The notes under the pieces: model-generated
What the model was told of the DNA's origin: nothing
Database searches by the model: none
Seen by the model: the letters and a program-made list of their open reading frames with translations, nothing else
Position numbers and translations under genes: made by a program
Shown: positions 45,979-55,802 of the stretch, in pieces
How the letters are laid out: every line of letters begins with the position of its first letter
How positions within the stretch are numbered: position 1 is the first letter of the stretch
Source of the DNA: G963422445 sp963422445
GTDB taxonomy: Bacteria; Pseudomonadota; Alphaproteobacteria; Thalassobaculales; Thalassobaculaceae
Assembly (NCBI GenBank): GCA_963422445.2
Contig: OY729512.2
Coordinates: forward strand, 4,154,001 to 4,218,000
Length of the DNA: 64,000 nt
Direction: 5' to 3'

Positions 45979-47192
45979 ATGACGACACGCACTGAATTGC
46001 TGGAAATCATAGCGAGTGGTGAGAATTCCGGAGTGGAATTCAAGAAGGATGATCTGCGCACGCAGGACCTCGCGAAGGAACTCGTCGCCTTCTCGAACCT
46101 TCAAGGCGGCATGGTGCTGCTTGGCGTAGAAGACGACGGAACAATCACGGGCTGATGCGGCACGACCTCGAAGAATGGGTAATGAATGTATGCCGAGACA
46201 AGATCAGACCGGCAATCATTCCGTTCTTCGAAGTGGTTCGCGATGTCATCGACAATAACGATATTGCCATCGTCCGCGTGACCCGCGGATACGACGTGCA
46301 TGCACACTGGCACAACAGCACCAACAGGTACTTGTTGCGTGTCGGCACGCAGAGTCGGGAAGCAAGCCCGGAGGAACTCGCACGTCTGTTCCAGCAAAGA
46401 GGTTCCGTACGGGCTGAACTGCGGCCCGTATCGGGTGCTACGCTCGCGAACCTGGACCGAAGGCGGCTGCGAAACTATTTCGGCTATATCCGCCAACAGG
46501 ATGTGCCCGCCGACGAAGATGAGGAAGCGTGGCAGTCATTTCTCATCAACACGGAGGTCATGACTGAAGAAGGCGTAACGGTCGGCGGCATGTTGTTGTT
46601 CGGCACGACACCGAACCGGTTTCTGCCTCATGCGGGGATAGACGCCGTCGCATATCCCGGAACGGAACAGGAGTATGACGCGCATGAGCGTACAGCGCTT
46701 CGCGGCCCCATGAGCCCTTTGCTGACCGAAGGCAGCGATATCGTTGAAAACGGCCTCGTCGAACAGGCTTTGGATTTTGTGCAACGCAACACACGTCCGG
46801 TCATCGAAGCAAGGGGTGGAAGGCGTGTGAAGCGTCCGGTCTATCCCCAAGATGCACTGCGAGAGAGCATCGTCAACGCCCTTATTCACCGGGATTATCT
46901 GCTCACGAGCACCGATGTCGAGTTAGCGGTCTATAGCGACCGGTTGGAAGTTGTCTCGCCGGGTCGACTGACCAACGGTATAACGCCGGACCGCATGCGG
47001 CTCGGAACGCGAGCTGCACGAAACCAGCTATTGAAGGACGTAATGCGCGACTATCGGTATCTGGAACATATGGGAATGGGGATTCCCCGGAAAATCGTCA
47101 AGGGTATGAGGGAGCACAACGGCTCGGAACCCGACCTAATCGAACTGGACGAGCAGTTCACTATTCGATTGCTTGCGCAAGGCCCGGAATAG
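45979..47192 (+). pseudogene. AlbA_2/Schlafen-like DNA-binding ATPase, frameshifted
   Basis: The ATG at 45979 lies three bases after the ppl-like stop. The first 58 codons (LLEIIASGENSGVEFKKDDL ... NLQGGMVLLGVEDDGTITG) are the AlbA_2 domain start and end at TGA 46153-46155. The frame from 46155 (MRHDLEEWVMNVCRDKIRP) continues the domain and adds an HATPase_c_4-like C-terminus (ESIVNALIHRDYLL, HMGMGIPRKIVKGM) to 47192. A one-base deletion near 46150 explains the break. These proteins often partner nucleases or ATPases in defence islands. Confidence 0.8.
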
Positions 47193-47748
47193 TAGTCGGC
47201 ACGGTGATCCCACGCTGTAAACAGCAAGTTCATGACATGAGTTTGGCGGCATGAATTCTTGCCAAAAAAGAACCCGTTTTCTTCGGCGATTTGGTCTCGG
47301 TTACTTACCAAATTGTGAAAATGACTTCGCTGTATGTTGTCAAAGTGCCGCTCGACTAACGCTCAAATTTAGCATGGGATTGCCATGCTGATATCGAACC
47401 GATTCCCGACGCGCCGCAGAACATCGCACGGTCGATCATGCAGGGCTGGCCCAGGAAGAAATGGGATTTCGAGAAACCGGCTCAGCCTGAATCAGCGCAG
47501 CTTCGTGATCCGGGAGAGGTTGGGTAAACTGGCATATAAGCCCCTTTCGAAATGCAAGATCAAAATTCGTGTGGCAATCATAGCCAATTCGGCATCCGCC
47601 ATCGCATCCTCGACAGTCCTGTCCGCAATGCAATCCTGAATGCTCGATGGCGGGCATGCTGGCAGGTCCGGAAATCAGCATTTTGCTGCTGCGGGCCATC
47701 AGCGCGGCCTGCACGACCATTGACAGATGCAGCATAGCCGGCTCCTGG
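47193..47748. other. IS30 end fragment and a small-gene remnant
   Basis: 47205-47270 matches the terminal sequence at 56643 (GATCCCACGCTGTAAACAGC, then a weaker match), so it is an IS30-type end. At about 47360-47530 a peptide reads DIEPIPDAPQNIARSIMQGW then PRKKWDF, which looks like the tail of a small conserved protein, but no start is evident. The rest, to 47748, shows nothing. Confidence 0.4.
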
Positions 47749-48927
47749 TCAGGATTTCAGTTCGGTGATGGCGCGGTCGAGGCCGCCGATGGTGAGCGGG
47801 AACATGTTGCCCTCAAGCATCTCTTCGACCATCTCGATTGACCTGGTGTAGCGCCAGTATTTTTCCTGCGTCGGATTCAACCAGACACAACGGTCGAAAT
47901 GACTCTTGATCCGCTGGATCCACAACGCACCCGGTTCGGGATTCATATGCTCGACACTGCCGCCGGCAACCGTGATCTCGTAGGGACTCATCGAGGCATC
48001 GCCGACGAAGATGCATTTGTAGTTGGACCCGTAGGTATGCAAGACCTCCCAGGTCGGCATCTTCTCGATATGGCGCCGTCTGTTGTCCTTCCACATCGCC
48101 TCGTAAGGGCAATTGTGAAAATAAAAGTACTCCAGATGCTTGAACTCGCTGCGCGCCGCCGAGAATAGTTCCTCGGTCACCTTGATGTAGGGGTCCATGG
48201 ATCCCCCGATATCGAAAAACAGCAGCACATTCACGGCGTTGTGGCGTTCCGGCACCATCTTCAGATCGAGAAAACCACCGTTTCGCGCCGTCGAACTGAT
48301 AGTGTCTGGCAAATCAAGTTCATCCGGCGCCCCCTCGCGGGCAAATCGGCGCAGCTTTCGGAGCGCCACCTTCATGTTGCGAATGCCGATCTCCACCGTA
48401 TCGTCGAGATTCTTGTATTCGCGTTTGTCCCAAACCTTGACGGCGCGCCGATTCCGGCCTTCCCGCTGACCGATGCGAACTCCTTCGGGATTGTAACCAT
48501 AGGCGCCAAAGGGCGACTTGCCGGCAGTGCCAATCCACTTGTTGCCGCCCTGGTGCCGGCCTTTCTGTTCCTCAAGACGTTTCCGAAGAGTCTCCATCAG
48601 CTCTTCCCAGCCGCCCATGGCCTCGATCTGCGCCTTTTCCTCATCGGTCAGGTGCAATTCGGCCATCGCTTTCAGCCAGTCTTCCGGAATATCCTTGCCA
48701 AACACCTCGTCCAGCAATTCCAGTCCCTTGAAACAATGACCGAAAACCTGATCGAACCGGTCGATATAACGCTCGTCCTTGACCAGTGTCGCCCGCGACA
48801 GATAGTAGAAATCGTCGATCGAATATCCGGCCACCCCCTGCTTTACAGCGTCCAGCAGGGTGAGATATTCCTTCAGGGATACCGGGATTTCGGCTTTCCT
48901 GAGGGTTTGGAAAAAGGTCGTGAACAT
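47749..48927 (-). CDS. VWA-domain (CoxE-like) protein partnered with a MoxR ATPase
   Basis: 392 residues. The MIDAS-like motif is FFDIGGSMDPY (DxGxS variant), followed by YFHNCPYEAMW and IFVGDASMSPYEI. The N-terminal half is alpha-helical (PVSLKEYLTLLDAVKQGV). CoxE-type VWA proteins act with MoxR AAA+ ATPases as metal-insertion or protein-maturation chaperones. The MoxR gene lies on the same strand upstream with one small gene between. The start at 48927 is chosen because MFTTFFQTLRKAEIPVS begins the family; the frame extends to 49077. Confidence 0.85.
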   Translation of the reverse strand: MFTTFFQTLRKAEIPVSLKEYLTLLDAVKQGVAGYSIDDFYYLSRATLVKDERYIDRFDQVFGHCFKGLELLDEVFGKDIPEDWLKAMAELHLTDEEKAQIEAMGGWEELMETLRKRLEEQKGRHQGGNKWIGTAGKSPFGAYGYNPEGVRIGQREGRNRRAVKVWDKREYKNLDDTVEIGIRNMKVALRKLRRFAREGAPDELDLPDTISSTARNGGFLDLKMVPERHNAVNVLLFFDIGGSMDPYIKVTEELFSAARSEFKHLEYFYFHNCPYEAMWKDNRRRHIEKMPTWEVLHTYGSNYKCIFVGDASMSPYEITVAGGSVEHMNPEPGALWIQRIKSHFDRCVWLNPTQEKYWRYTRSIEMVEEMLEGNMFPLTIGGLDRAITELKS

Positions 48928-48970
48928 CCCAGACGTTACCTCCTGGCGCAATCCGCGCCGCACGCCGGTT

Positions 48971-49369
48971 TCATTCTGCCGCCACCCGGATCGCATCACG
49001 TAATTCCGCCAGCCTTTGAGCAAGCCGCATTGCGCGGTCGTCGCGACAGTCAGCTTCGGTCGGCCGTGCGGCCACACGGGCTCGCTCCATGGCCGCCATC
49101 ACGATAGCAAAATCCGCCGCGTCTCCACCGATTTTCTCAAGCATGAGGCGAACCTGGCGCGTGAAATACACGATTTCCCAGGCATCGCCCCCACAAGGTT
49201 CGATCGTCGCCACGATATAGCCCGCTTGCGCCCCGAATGCTTCCAGTTCAGTCGTCGCCCTGGATGCAAATTCGCCGGCCCCAAGTGGTCCGGCTGGCCA
49301 CAACGCCAGACCCACTGCTGCGACCGCCACTCCGGCAATGTGGCGACGTAGTGCTGCCGGTCGTGACAT
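48971..49369 (-). CDS. Small secreted protein of unknown function
   Basis: 132 residues with an N-terminal signal (IAGVAVAAVGLALWPAGPLG, cleavage probably after GAG). The mature part is helical (AADFAIVMAAMERARVAARP, RAMRLAQRLAEL) with two cysteines. It lies between the MoxR and VWA genes, 7 bp after the first, so it is probably part of the same operon. I do not recognise a family. Confidence 0.6.
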   Translation of the reverse strand: MSRPAALRRHIAGVAVAAVGLALWPAGPLGAGEFASRATTELEAFGAQAGYIVATIEPCGGDAWEIVYFTRQVRLMLEKIGGDAADFAIVMAAMERARVAARPTEADCRDDRAMRLAQRLAELRDAIRVAAE

Positions 49370-49375
49370 GGCCGA

Positions 49376-50236
49376 TCAGCCGCGGCTTTCCCGCCGCGCC
49401 AGGAAGGCCAGTCTTTCGAACAGATGGACATCCTGTTCATTCTTAAGCAACGCTCCGTAAAGCGGCGGAATGATGTCCTTTTTGTCGGTGACCTGAAGCG
49501 CCTCCGGCGGGATATCCTCAACGACCAGCAACTTGATCCAATCAAGAAGTTCCGAAGTTGACGGTTTCTTCTTGAGGCCCGGTACGCCCCGGACCTCGAA
49601 AAACGCGGTCAGCGCCTCACGCAGCAGGTTCTTTTTCAGATCGGGATGATGAACGTTGACAATGCGCTCCATCGTCTCATCGTTCGGAAAACGGATGTAA
49701 TGGAAGAAACAGCGGCGCAGGAACGCGTCGGGCAGTTCCTTTTCATTGTTCGACGTGATGATCACGATCGGGCGCTGTTTTGCCTGAATCCGTTCCCGCG
49801 TCTCGTAAACGAAAAACTCCATGCGGTCGAGTTCGAGCAGCAGGTCATTCGGAAACTCGATATCGGCCTTGTCGATCTCGTCGATCAGCAACACCACCTG
49901 CTCGTCAGCATCGAATGCTTCCCACAATTTTCCGCGTTGGATGTAGTTCGAAATATCGTGCACCCGTTCTTCGCCGAGCTGGCTGTCACGCAAACGCGAC
50001 ACCGCATCATATTCATAAAGGCCCTGCTGCGCCTTGGTCGTCGACTTGATGTGCCATTCGATCAATGGCTTGCCCAAAGCGTCGGCCACCTCATGGGCAA
50101 GAATCGTCTTGCCAGTCCCGGGCTCGCCCTTGACCAACAGGGGTCTTTCCAGTGTGACCGCGGCGTTGACTGCAACCATCAAGTCCTCGGTGGCAATATA
50201 GTTGTCGGTTCCGCCGAACTTGGTCCTCTCGCTCAT
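49376..50236 (-). CDS. MoxR-family AAA+ ATPase
   Basis: 286 residues. Walker A GEPGTGKT at 37-44; Walker B VVLLIDEIDKAD; sensor region VIITSNNEKELPDAFLRRCFF. MoxR ATPases remodel partner enzymes together with VWA proteins, here the product at 47749. The sequence is close in style to the CoxD-like group, but the CO-dehydrogenase-like subunit in this window is 27 kb away, so a functional link is only speculation. Confidence 0.92.
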   Translation of the reverse strand: MSERTKFGGTDNYIATEDLMVAVNAAVTLERPLLVKGEPGTGKTILAHEVADALGKPLIEWHIKSTTKAQQGLYEYDAVSRLRDSQLGEERVHDISNYIQRGKLWEAFDADEQVVLLIDEIDKADIEFPNDLLLELDRMEFFVYETRERIQAKQRPIVIITSNNEKELPDAFLRRCFFHYIRFPNDETMERIVNVHHPDLKKNLLREALTAFFEVRGVPGLKKKPSTSELLDWIKLLVVEDIPPEALQVTDKKDIIPPLYGALLKNEQDVHLFERLAFLARRESRG

Positions 50237-50312
50237 GGATGCTCCCCTGTTGATTTGTCCACTGCACGCTTTTCTGAAAATCCTGTCATGCAGCGGACTG
50301 TTTCGTTAATCG

Positions 50313-52976
50313 TCAATTGCCGCGAAGCTCGGTAACCTTGTTCCGAACCGCCTCAATCGCCACCTCGGCGCCCGCCGCATCCGGCCCTCCGGCCTGAGCC
50401 ATGTCCGGCCGGCCGCCACCACCTTTGCCGCCGATAGCCATCGCGCCTGCGCGCACGAGATCGACCGCGCTGATCCGATCGGCAAGATCCTCGGTGACCC
50501 CCACCACCAGCGATATCTTACCGTCGCCGGTTGCTGCGATTGCCGCTATACCTGAGCCGACTTCAGTTTTCAGATTGTCCGCCATGCCCTTCAGGGCCCG
50601 CGCCGGCACCTGATCAAGAATACGCGCGGCAAAGCGGATCCCGGCAACATCGGCAACGCCAGCATCCGACCTGACGCCGCTGGCAAGCTTTTGCCGAAGA
50701 TCGGTAATCTCGCGCTCCAGCCGCCGCCGCTCCTCGACCAGCGCCGCAACCCGGTCAGGCAGTTGTTCGGGCGATGCTTTCAGTGGCGCCGAGGCCCGTT
50801 CGAGGAGATTCTCGACCATATCGAACTGTTCCAACGCGCCAATCCCGGTTACGGCTTCGATCCGGCGCACGCCAACAGCCACAGATGACTCCGAGAGCAG
50901 CCGGAAAACGGCAATATCACCGGTCCTAGCGACATGGGTGCCGCCGCAAAGCTCCACGGAGTAAGGGCCACCATCGCCAACCGTGCCGCCCATCGATACG
51001 ACACGCACCTCGTTGCCGTATTTTTCGCCGAACAGCGCCATGGCGCCGGCCTTGATCGCGGAGTCGGGATCCATCAGCACCGTTGAAACGTCCGAATTGG
51101 AGCGGACCTGGGCATTCACCTCCGCTTCGATCGATTTGAGCGTAGCGCGGTCCACCGCCTTCGGGTGGCTGAAATCAAACCGCAACCGATTCGGAGCAAC
51201 CAGCGATCCTTTCTGCGCCACATGATCACCGAGATGCCGGCGCAGTGCTTCATGCAGCAGATGGGTAGCTGAATGATTGGCGCGCAACCGGGCACGGCGC
51301 TCACTGTCGACAGACAGTTCCACAGGGTCGCCAACGTTGATCGTTCCGGTTCGCAGCTCGCCGGCATGAACCACCAGATCGCCAACACGTTTCCGCGTAT
51401 CGGTGACCGCAATCCGGGCCCCACTAGCCGAAACGATGATCCCGACATCCCCGACCTGCCCGCCAGCCTCGCCGTAGAACGGAGTCTGATTGACAATGAC
51501 TGATACCGGCTGTGGCGACGATTGCGCCTCCAGCGTCTCGATTTCGGCGCCGTCAACGATCAGCGCCCGAATCTCGCCTTCAGCGGTCTCGGTGGTATAT
51601 CCAAGAAACTCCGTGGCGCCATTGCGTTCCCGGAGATCGAACCAGAACCCGTCCGATACGGCATCTCCGGTTCCAGCCCAGCTCGCCCGCGCGGCTTCAC
51701 GCTGTCGGGCCATTGCCGCGTCGAAACCGGCCTGTTCAACGCCGCGACCCTCACTGCGCAGGATGTCGCACGTCAGGTCTAACGGAAACCCGAACGTGTC
51801 ATACAGTCTGAACGCGACTTCACCCGGCAGATTCTCGCCTGCGCCGAGATTCCTGGTCGCGACATCAAGCTGGCGCAGACCGCGGTCGAGGGTCTCCTTG
51901 AATCGGGTTTCTTCCAGCTTGAGGGTTTCGGTCATCAGGCTGGCAGCACGTGGCAATTCGTCGAACGCATCCCCCATCTGACGGATCAGAGCCGGCACCA
52001 GCCGCCATATCAGCGGATCGCGGCACCCGATGATATGCGCATGCCGCATGGCCCGGCGCATGATGCGGCGCAGGACATAGCCACGCCCTTCATTCGATGG
52101 CAGGACACCGTCGGCAATCAGGAAGCAGGCTGCCCGCAAATGATCGGCAATAACCCTGTGCGATACCTTGTGCGGTCCATCCGGATCGGACCCGGAGGCA
52201 TCGGCCGAGGCTTCGATCAGAGCGCGCATCAGGTCGATATCGTAATTGTCATGCTGTCCCTGCAGTACGGCAGCGATCCGTTCCAGTCCCATACCGGTAT
52301 CGATCGAAGGCCGTGGCAGGTCGATGCGTTCGTCTGGCGCCAGCTGCTCGAACTGCATGAACACCAGGTTCCAGATTTCGATGAAACGGTCGCCGTCTTC
52401 GTCCGGGCCACCGGGCGGGCCGCCGGAAATATGGTCTCCATGATCGTAAAAGATCTCGGAGCACGGTCCGCAGGGGCCGATATCACCCATCGACCAGAAA
52501 TTATCGGACGTCGGGATACGGATCACCCGATCATCGCTGAGACCCGCGATGCGCTTCCACAGATCGGCCGCCTCAACATCCTCGGCATAAACCGTTGCAA
52601 TCAGCCGCTCGGACGACAGACCGAATTCCTTCGTGATCAGGGTCCAGGCAAACTCGATGGCATCGTCCTTGAAATAATCACCGAAGGAAAAATTGCCGAG
52701 CATTTCGAAGAACGTATGATGGCGCGCAGTATGGCCAACATTCTCGAGGTCATTGTGCTTGCCGCCGGCCCGGACACATTTCTGCGACGTCACGGCCCGG
52801 ACATAGTCACGTTTTTCAAGACCGGTAAAGATGTTCTTGAACTGTACCATCCCGGCATTCGCGAACATCAAGGTCGGATCGTTATGCGGGATCAGCGGTC
52901 CCGAGGACACGACCTCATGCCCGTGGCGGGCGAAGTAGTTCAGAAACGCGGCACGTATGTCGTTGGTGGTCTGCAT
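50313..52976 (-). CDS. alaS: Alanyl-tRNA synthetase
   Basis: 887 residues, the expected size. It joins alanine to tRNA-Ala and edits mischarged Ser/Gly. The class II core has HTARHHTFFEMLGNFSFGDY (82-101). The editing domain has the zinc site NHSATHLLHEALRRHLG and CGGTHVARTGD. The C-terminal C-Ala domain has the glycine-rich GGKGGGGRPDMAQAGG. It follows recA on the same strand, an order common in alphaproteobacteria. Confidence 0.97.
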   Translation of the reverse strand: MQTTNDIRAAFLNYFARHGHEVVSSGPLIPHNDPTLMFANAGMVQFKNIFTGLEKRDYVRAVTSQKCVRAGGKHNDLENVGHTARHHTFFEMLGNFSFGDYFKDDAIEFAWTLITKEFGLSSERLIATVYAEDVEAADLWKRIAGLSDDRVIRIPTSDNFWSMGDIGPCGPCSEIFYDHGDHISGGPPGGPDEDGDRFIEIWNLVFMQFEQLAPDERIDLPRPSIDTGMGLERIAAVLQGQHDNYDIDLMRALIEASADASGSDPDGPHKVSHRVIADHLRAACFLIADGVLPSNEGRGYVLRRIMRRAMRHAHIIGCRDPLIWRLVPALIRQMGDAFDELPRAASLMTETLKLEETRFKETLDRGLRQLDVATRNLGAGENLPGEVAFRLYDTFGFPLDLTCDILRSEGRGVEQAGFDAAMARQREAARASWAGTGDAVSDGFWFDLRERNGATEFLGYTTETAEGEIRALIVDGAEIETLEAQSSPQPVSVIVNQTPFYGEAGGQVGDVGIIVSASGARIAVTDTRKRVGDLVVHAGELRTGTINVGDPVELSVDSERRARLRANHSATHLLHEALRRHLGDHVAQKGSLVAPNRLRFDFSHPKAVDRATLKSIEAEVNAQVRSNSDVSTVLMDPDSAIKAGAMALFGEKYGNEVRVVSMGGTVGDGGPYSVELCGGTHVARTGDIAVFRLLSESSVAVGVRRIEAVTGIGALEQFDMVENLLERASAPLKASPEQLPDRVAALVEERRRLEREITDLRQKLASGVRSDAGVADVAGIRFAARILDQVPARALKGMADNLKTEVGSGIAAIAATGDGKISLVVGVTEDLADRISAVDLVRAGAMAIGGKGGGGRPDMAQAGGPDAAGAEVAIEAVRNKVTELRGN

Positions 52977-53161
52977 GGGATTCCGTTCCGACCCGATGGT
53001 GGCCGGCGGCCCGCCATCCTACGGTAAAGGGTTTTACCGACGAGACGTGGTCAAGTCCAGCAAGGGACGGTTTTTGCTGTCCGCAGCGTTTCCCGACAAC
53101 GAGACCCGGGCGCCGGCAGAACACTGACGCCCGGACTGGAGTCGGCCGGTGATTGCGGAGT

Positions 53162-54241
53162 CTAGACGTCTGCGAACTCGCCAGCTGCGGTTTCGGTTCC
53201 GGCCAGCATCGCTTCATCGACAAGGCCGGCATTCTGCCGGATGGCCCGCTCGATTGCGCCCGCGATTTCCGGATTGTCCCTGAGGAAGGCTTTGGCGTTG
53301 TTGCGGCCCTGGCCAATTCGCTGGCCGCCGTGACTGAACCAGGATCCGGACTTCTCGACGATTCCGGCATTGACACCGAGGTCGATGAGTTCACCGGTCT
53401 TGGAGACTCCCTCGGCATACATGATGTCGAACTCCACGACGCGGAACGGCGGCGCCATCTTGTTCTTGACGATCTTGACCCTGGTCTGGTTGCCGATCAC
53501 GTCATCACGATTCTTGATAGCCCCGATCCGGCGGATGTCGAGACGCACCGAAGCATAGAATTTGAGCGCGTTACCGCCGGTGGTGGTTTCCGGGCTGCCG
53601 AACATCACGCCGATCTTCAACCGGATCTGATTGATGAAGATGACCATGCAATTCGATTTCGAGATCGAGCCCGTCAGCTTGCGCAAGGCCTGGCTCATCA
53701 GCCGGGCTTGCAGGCCGACATGACTGTCGCCCATCTCACCTTCGAGTTCGGCTCGGGGCACCAACGCGGCAACAGAATCGATAACCAGAACACCGATGGC
53801 TCCGGAACGGACCAGGGTGTCAGCGATCTCGAGCGCCTGTTCGCCGGCATCGGGCTGGGAGATCAGCAGTTCGTCAACATCGACCCCGAGCTTGCGGGCA
53901 TAGCCCGGATCAAGCGCGTGTTCCGCATCGACGAAGGCGCAAACATCGCCCATTTTCTGGGCTTCGGCCACCACATGTAATGCTAATGTGGTCTTGCCCG
54001 AGCTTTCCGGGCCGTAGATCTCGACGACACGGCCTTTCGGCAGGCCACCGATGCCAAGGCCGATATCGAGGCCGAGCGAACCGGTAGACACGGCCTCGAT
54101 GTCGATCGCAGCCTCGCGTTGTCCGAGTCGCATCACCGAGCCCTTGCCATAGGCTTTTTCGATCTGTCCGAGAGCGACTTCCAGCGCTTTCGCTTTGTCC
54201 ATGGGTTTTTGTTCCAAAACACGCAATGAGGTTATCGACAT
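53162..54241 (-). CDS. recA: Recombinase RecA
   Basis: 359 residues. Walker A GPESSGKTT (77-85), LIPVLVIDSV-type Walker B (GVLVIDSVAALVPRAEL), loop L2 region (FINQIRLKIGVMFGSPETTTGGNALKFY). It catalyses strand exchange and triggers LexA cleavage. Three in-frame ATGs are possible; 54241 (MSITSLRVLE, preceded by GGAGATGAAG) gives the N-terminal length seen in related alphaproteobacteria. The furthest upstream, 54289, and the shortest, MDKAKALEVAL, are alternatives. Confidence 0.96.
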   Translation of the reverse strand: MSITSLRVLEQKPMDKAKALEVALGQIEKAYGKGSVMRLGQREAAIDIEAVSTGSLGLDIGLGIGGLPKGRVVEIYGPESSGKTTLALHVVAEAQKMGDVCAFVDAEHALDPGYARKLGVDVDELLISQPDAGEQALEIADTLVRSGAIGVLVIDSVAALVPRAELEGEMGDSHVGLQARLMSQALRKLTGSISKSNCMVIFINQIRLKIGVMFGSPETTTGGNALKFYASVRLDIRRIGAIKNRDDVIGNQTRVKIVKNKMAPPFRVVEFDIMYAEGVSKTGELIDLGVNAGIVEKSGSWFSHGGQRIGQGRNNAKAFLRDNPEIAGAIERAIRQNAGLVDEAMLAGTETAAGEFADV

Positions 54242-54315
54242 CTTCATCTCCATCTCGCACGAGTGCCTGCCCGAATGCAACGTGTTCACGACGATTCGGG
54301 CTGATCCTGATGATT

Positions 54316-54360
54316 GTACATTGTTTGTTCTCTACTGCAAAAAATTTTCTCGTTTTGTTC
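54316..54360 (-). promoter_or_regulatory. Two imperfect alphaproteobacterial SOS-box-like sites upstream of recA
   Basis: Alphaproteobacterial LexA binds GTTC-N7-GTTC. Plus-strand GTAC-N7-GTTC is at 54316-54330 and TTTC-N7-GTTC at 54346-54360, each with one perfect half. They lie 75-120 bp before the recA start in an AT-rich stretch, where a LexA operator would be expected. Neither is a perfect match, so this is tentative. Confidence 0.35.
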
Positions 54361-54684
54361 TCAACAAAATCAAGGATTCCGTTTCAGACCCGGCGCAACC
54401 GGCTGGGGCAACCTGCGATATCTAGTGACAGTCCCGACTCTCTTAATCTACCGTTCGTGCCCGGCGAGCGTTGCAGAACCACATCGGACAACAACCATGC
54501 GCCCGATTACGACATCGCGGACATCACCGGAACGGCGCCATGTGATCAGCAAATCGGGTTTCGGGTTTCGGGATTTGATGATGGGGCGCCGACCGCCAGC
54601 AAGCACCGGTGAATCGCTGCCAGGACCATCCCGTCCGGTTGCTACCGCAACATGAGCACTCCCGGGCGTTCGCCGGGGGACGGG
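54361..54684. other. Intergenic stretch between recA and dksA
   Basis: About 320 bp upstream of the recA regulatory region and downstream of dksA. It contains GC-rich inverted repeats near 54660 (CCCGGGCGTTCGCCGGGG), which might help terminate dksA, but no T-run follows. No gene is seen. Confidence 0.35.
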
Positions 54685-55101
54685 TCAATCATCACGATGG
54701 GTCCGCTCCAGGCGTTCGTGACGTTCCTGTGCTTCCAGGCTCAGCGTCGCAATCGGCCGCGCCATCAAGCGGCGCAGGCCGATCGGCTCGTCCGTCTCAT
54801 CACAAAACCCGTAGGTACCGTCCTCGATTCGCGCCAGTGCTTCATCTATCTTGGTGATGAGCTTGCGTTCGCGATCACGTGTCCGAAGTTCGATCTGGCG
54901 TTCCGTCTCCATGGTCGCGCGGTCCGTCATGTCCGGCAGCTGCAAGCTTTCCTCCGTGAGATGGCTGAGCGTTTCACCAGCCTCGCGGAGCAATTCGGCA
55001 CGCCAAGCCAACAGCCGGAGACGAAAAAACTCCAGTTGCCTGGGATTCATGAAGTCTTCGTCATCCGTAGGTGTGTAATCCGGCGAAAGAGTCACCCGCA
55101 T
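54685..55101 (-). CDS. dksA: DksA/TraR-family transcription factor
   Basis: 138 residues. The N-terminal coiled coil (QLEFFRLRLLAWRAELLREA) is followed by the globular domain and the end signature IGLRRLMARPIATLSLEAQE. The zinc-finger site keeps only one cysteine (GFCDETDEPIGLRR), as in many alphaproteobacterial DksA proteins. It binds RNA polymerase's secondary channel and with ppGpp adjusts rRNA and amino-acid promoters. The ATG at 55101 has GGAGG upstream; the open frame extends 11 codons further without a good site. Confidence 0.92.
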   Translation of the reverse strand: MRVTLSPDYTPTDDEDFMNPRQLEFFRLRLLAWRAELLREAGETLSHLTEESLQLPDMTDRATMETERQIELRTRDRERKLITKIDEALARIEDGTYGFCDETDEPIGLRRLMARPIATLSLEAQERHERLERTHRDD

Positions 55102-55511
55102 TCCGATCCTCCACACACCAACCTCTGTGTGCATCCCCGTTCGGGAGCCTCCGAATTTGCGGCGGGAGTATATGTAGCCGGCCTGATCGCTGCAACCGAA
55201 CGACGCCGCACGAATACTATTTCCACGCTGACGATCAATCGAGCGATGACGCCGACATCATACCGGTCCCGAGACATGCCGATATCGGCGCCGATTGAAA
55301 GCCTTCAGACCGGCGGATATCCGCACCGCCAGCCGGAGGCACCTGCCCTGCCGTGGGCACGGGTTCTCGCGAATCACCGACCCCGGCGGACAAATCGCAA
55401 GATGTCCGGCACGATGCGCGTTATCATGTTGCAAAATGGGGCATATCGTCTGCGAATCGATTGGCGGCCTTGCTGGTCTGGACGCCGTTCGTCATTGCAA
55501 GGATGGAAAAC
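55102..55511. other. Divergent intergenic region between dksA and the ABM-domain gene
   Basis: About 410 bp holding the two promoters, which I cannot place exactly. No additional gene, RNA or repeat is recognisable. Confidence 0.35.
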
Positions 55512-55802
55512 ATGCATGTCATTACCGTTATCTTCGAGGTCAAGGCGGAGCACCTTGGGGCGTTTCAGGCCGCGATGAAGGCGAATGCAAGAGCATCGCT
55601 GGAGAACGAACCAGGTTGCCATCAATTCGATGTCGCCTATGCGCCGGACGCACCGACCACCTGTTTCCTTTATGAACTCTATAATGACGAAACGGCGTTC
55701 CGGGACCACCTTGCTTCGGCGCATTTCAAGAACTTTGACGCGAAGGTCGCGCCGTGGCTGGCGTCGAAGACAGTCAACGCATACCAGCGGGCGTGGCCAT
55801 GA
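55512..55802 (+). CDS. Antibiotic biosynthesis monooxygenase (ABM/LsrG-like) domain protein
   Basis: 96 residues forming one ferredoxin-like ABM domain: MHVITVIFEVKAEHLGAF at the start, then EPGCHQFDVAYAPDAP and FLYELYNDETAFRDHLAS. The E..Y.. and H..S.HF pattern matches YgiN/LsrG-like dimeric proteins that act on quinones or signalling molecules. ATG 55512 (another lies 9 bp upstream). Its TGA overlaps the ATG of the GST gene, so they are translationally coupled. Confidence 0.85.
   Translation: MHVITVIFEVKAEHLGAFQAAMKANARASLENEPGCHQFDVAYAPDAPTTCFLYELYNDETAFRDHLASAHFKNFDAKVAPWLASKTVNAYQRAWP

Noticed and set aside
48241..49107. 288-codon plus-strand frame
   Set aside because: Antisense to the VWA protein gene and the small secreted protein.
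53090..53160. GC-rich hairpin after recA (CCGGGCG ... CGCCCGG) as a terminator
   Set aside because: The loop is long and no T-run follows, so I do not call it a rho-independent terminator.
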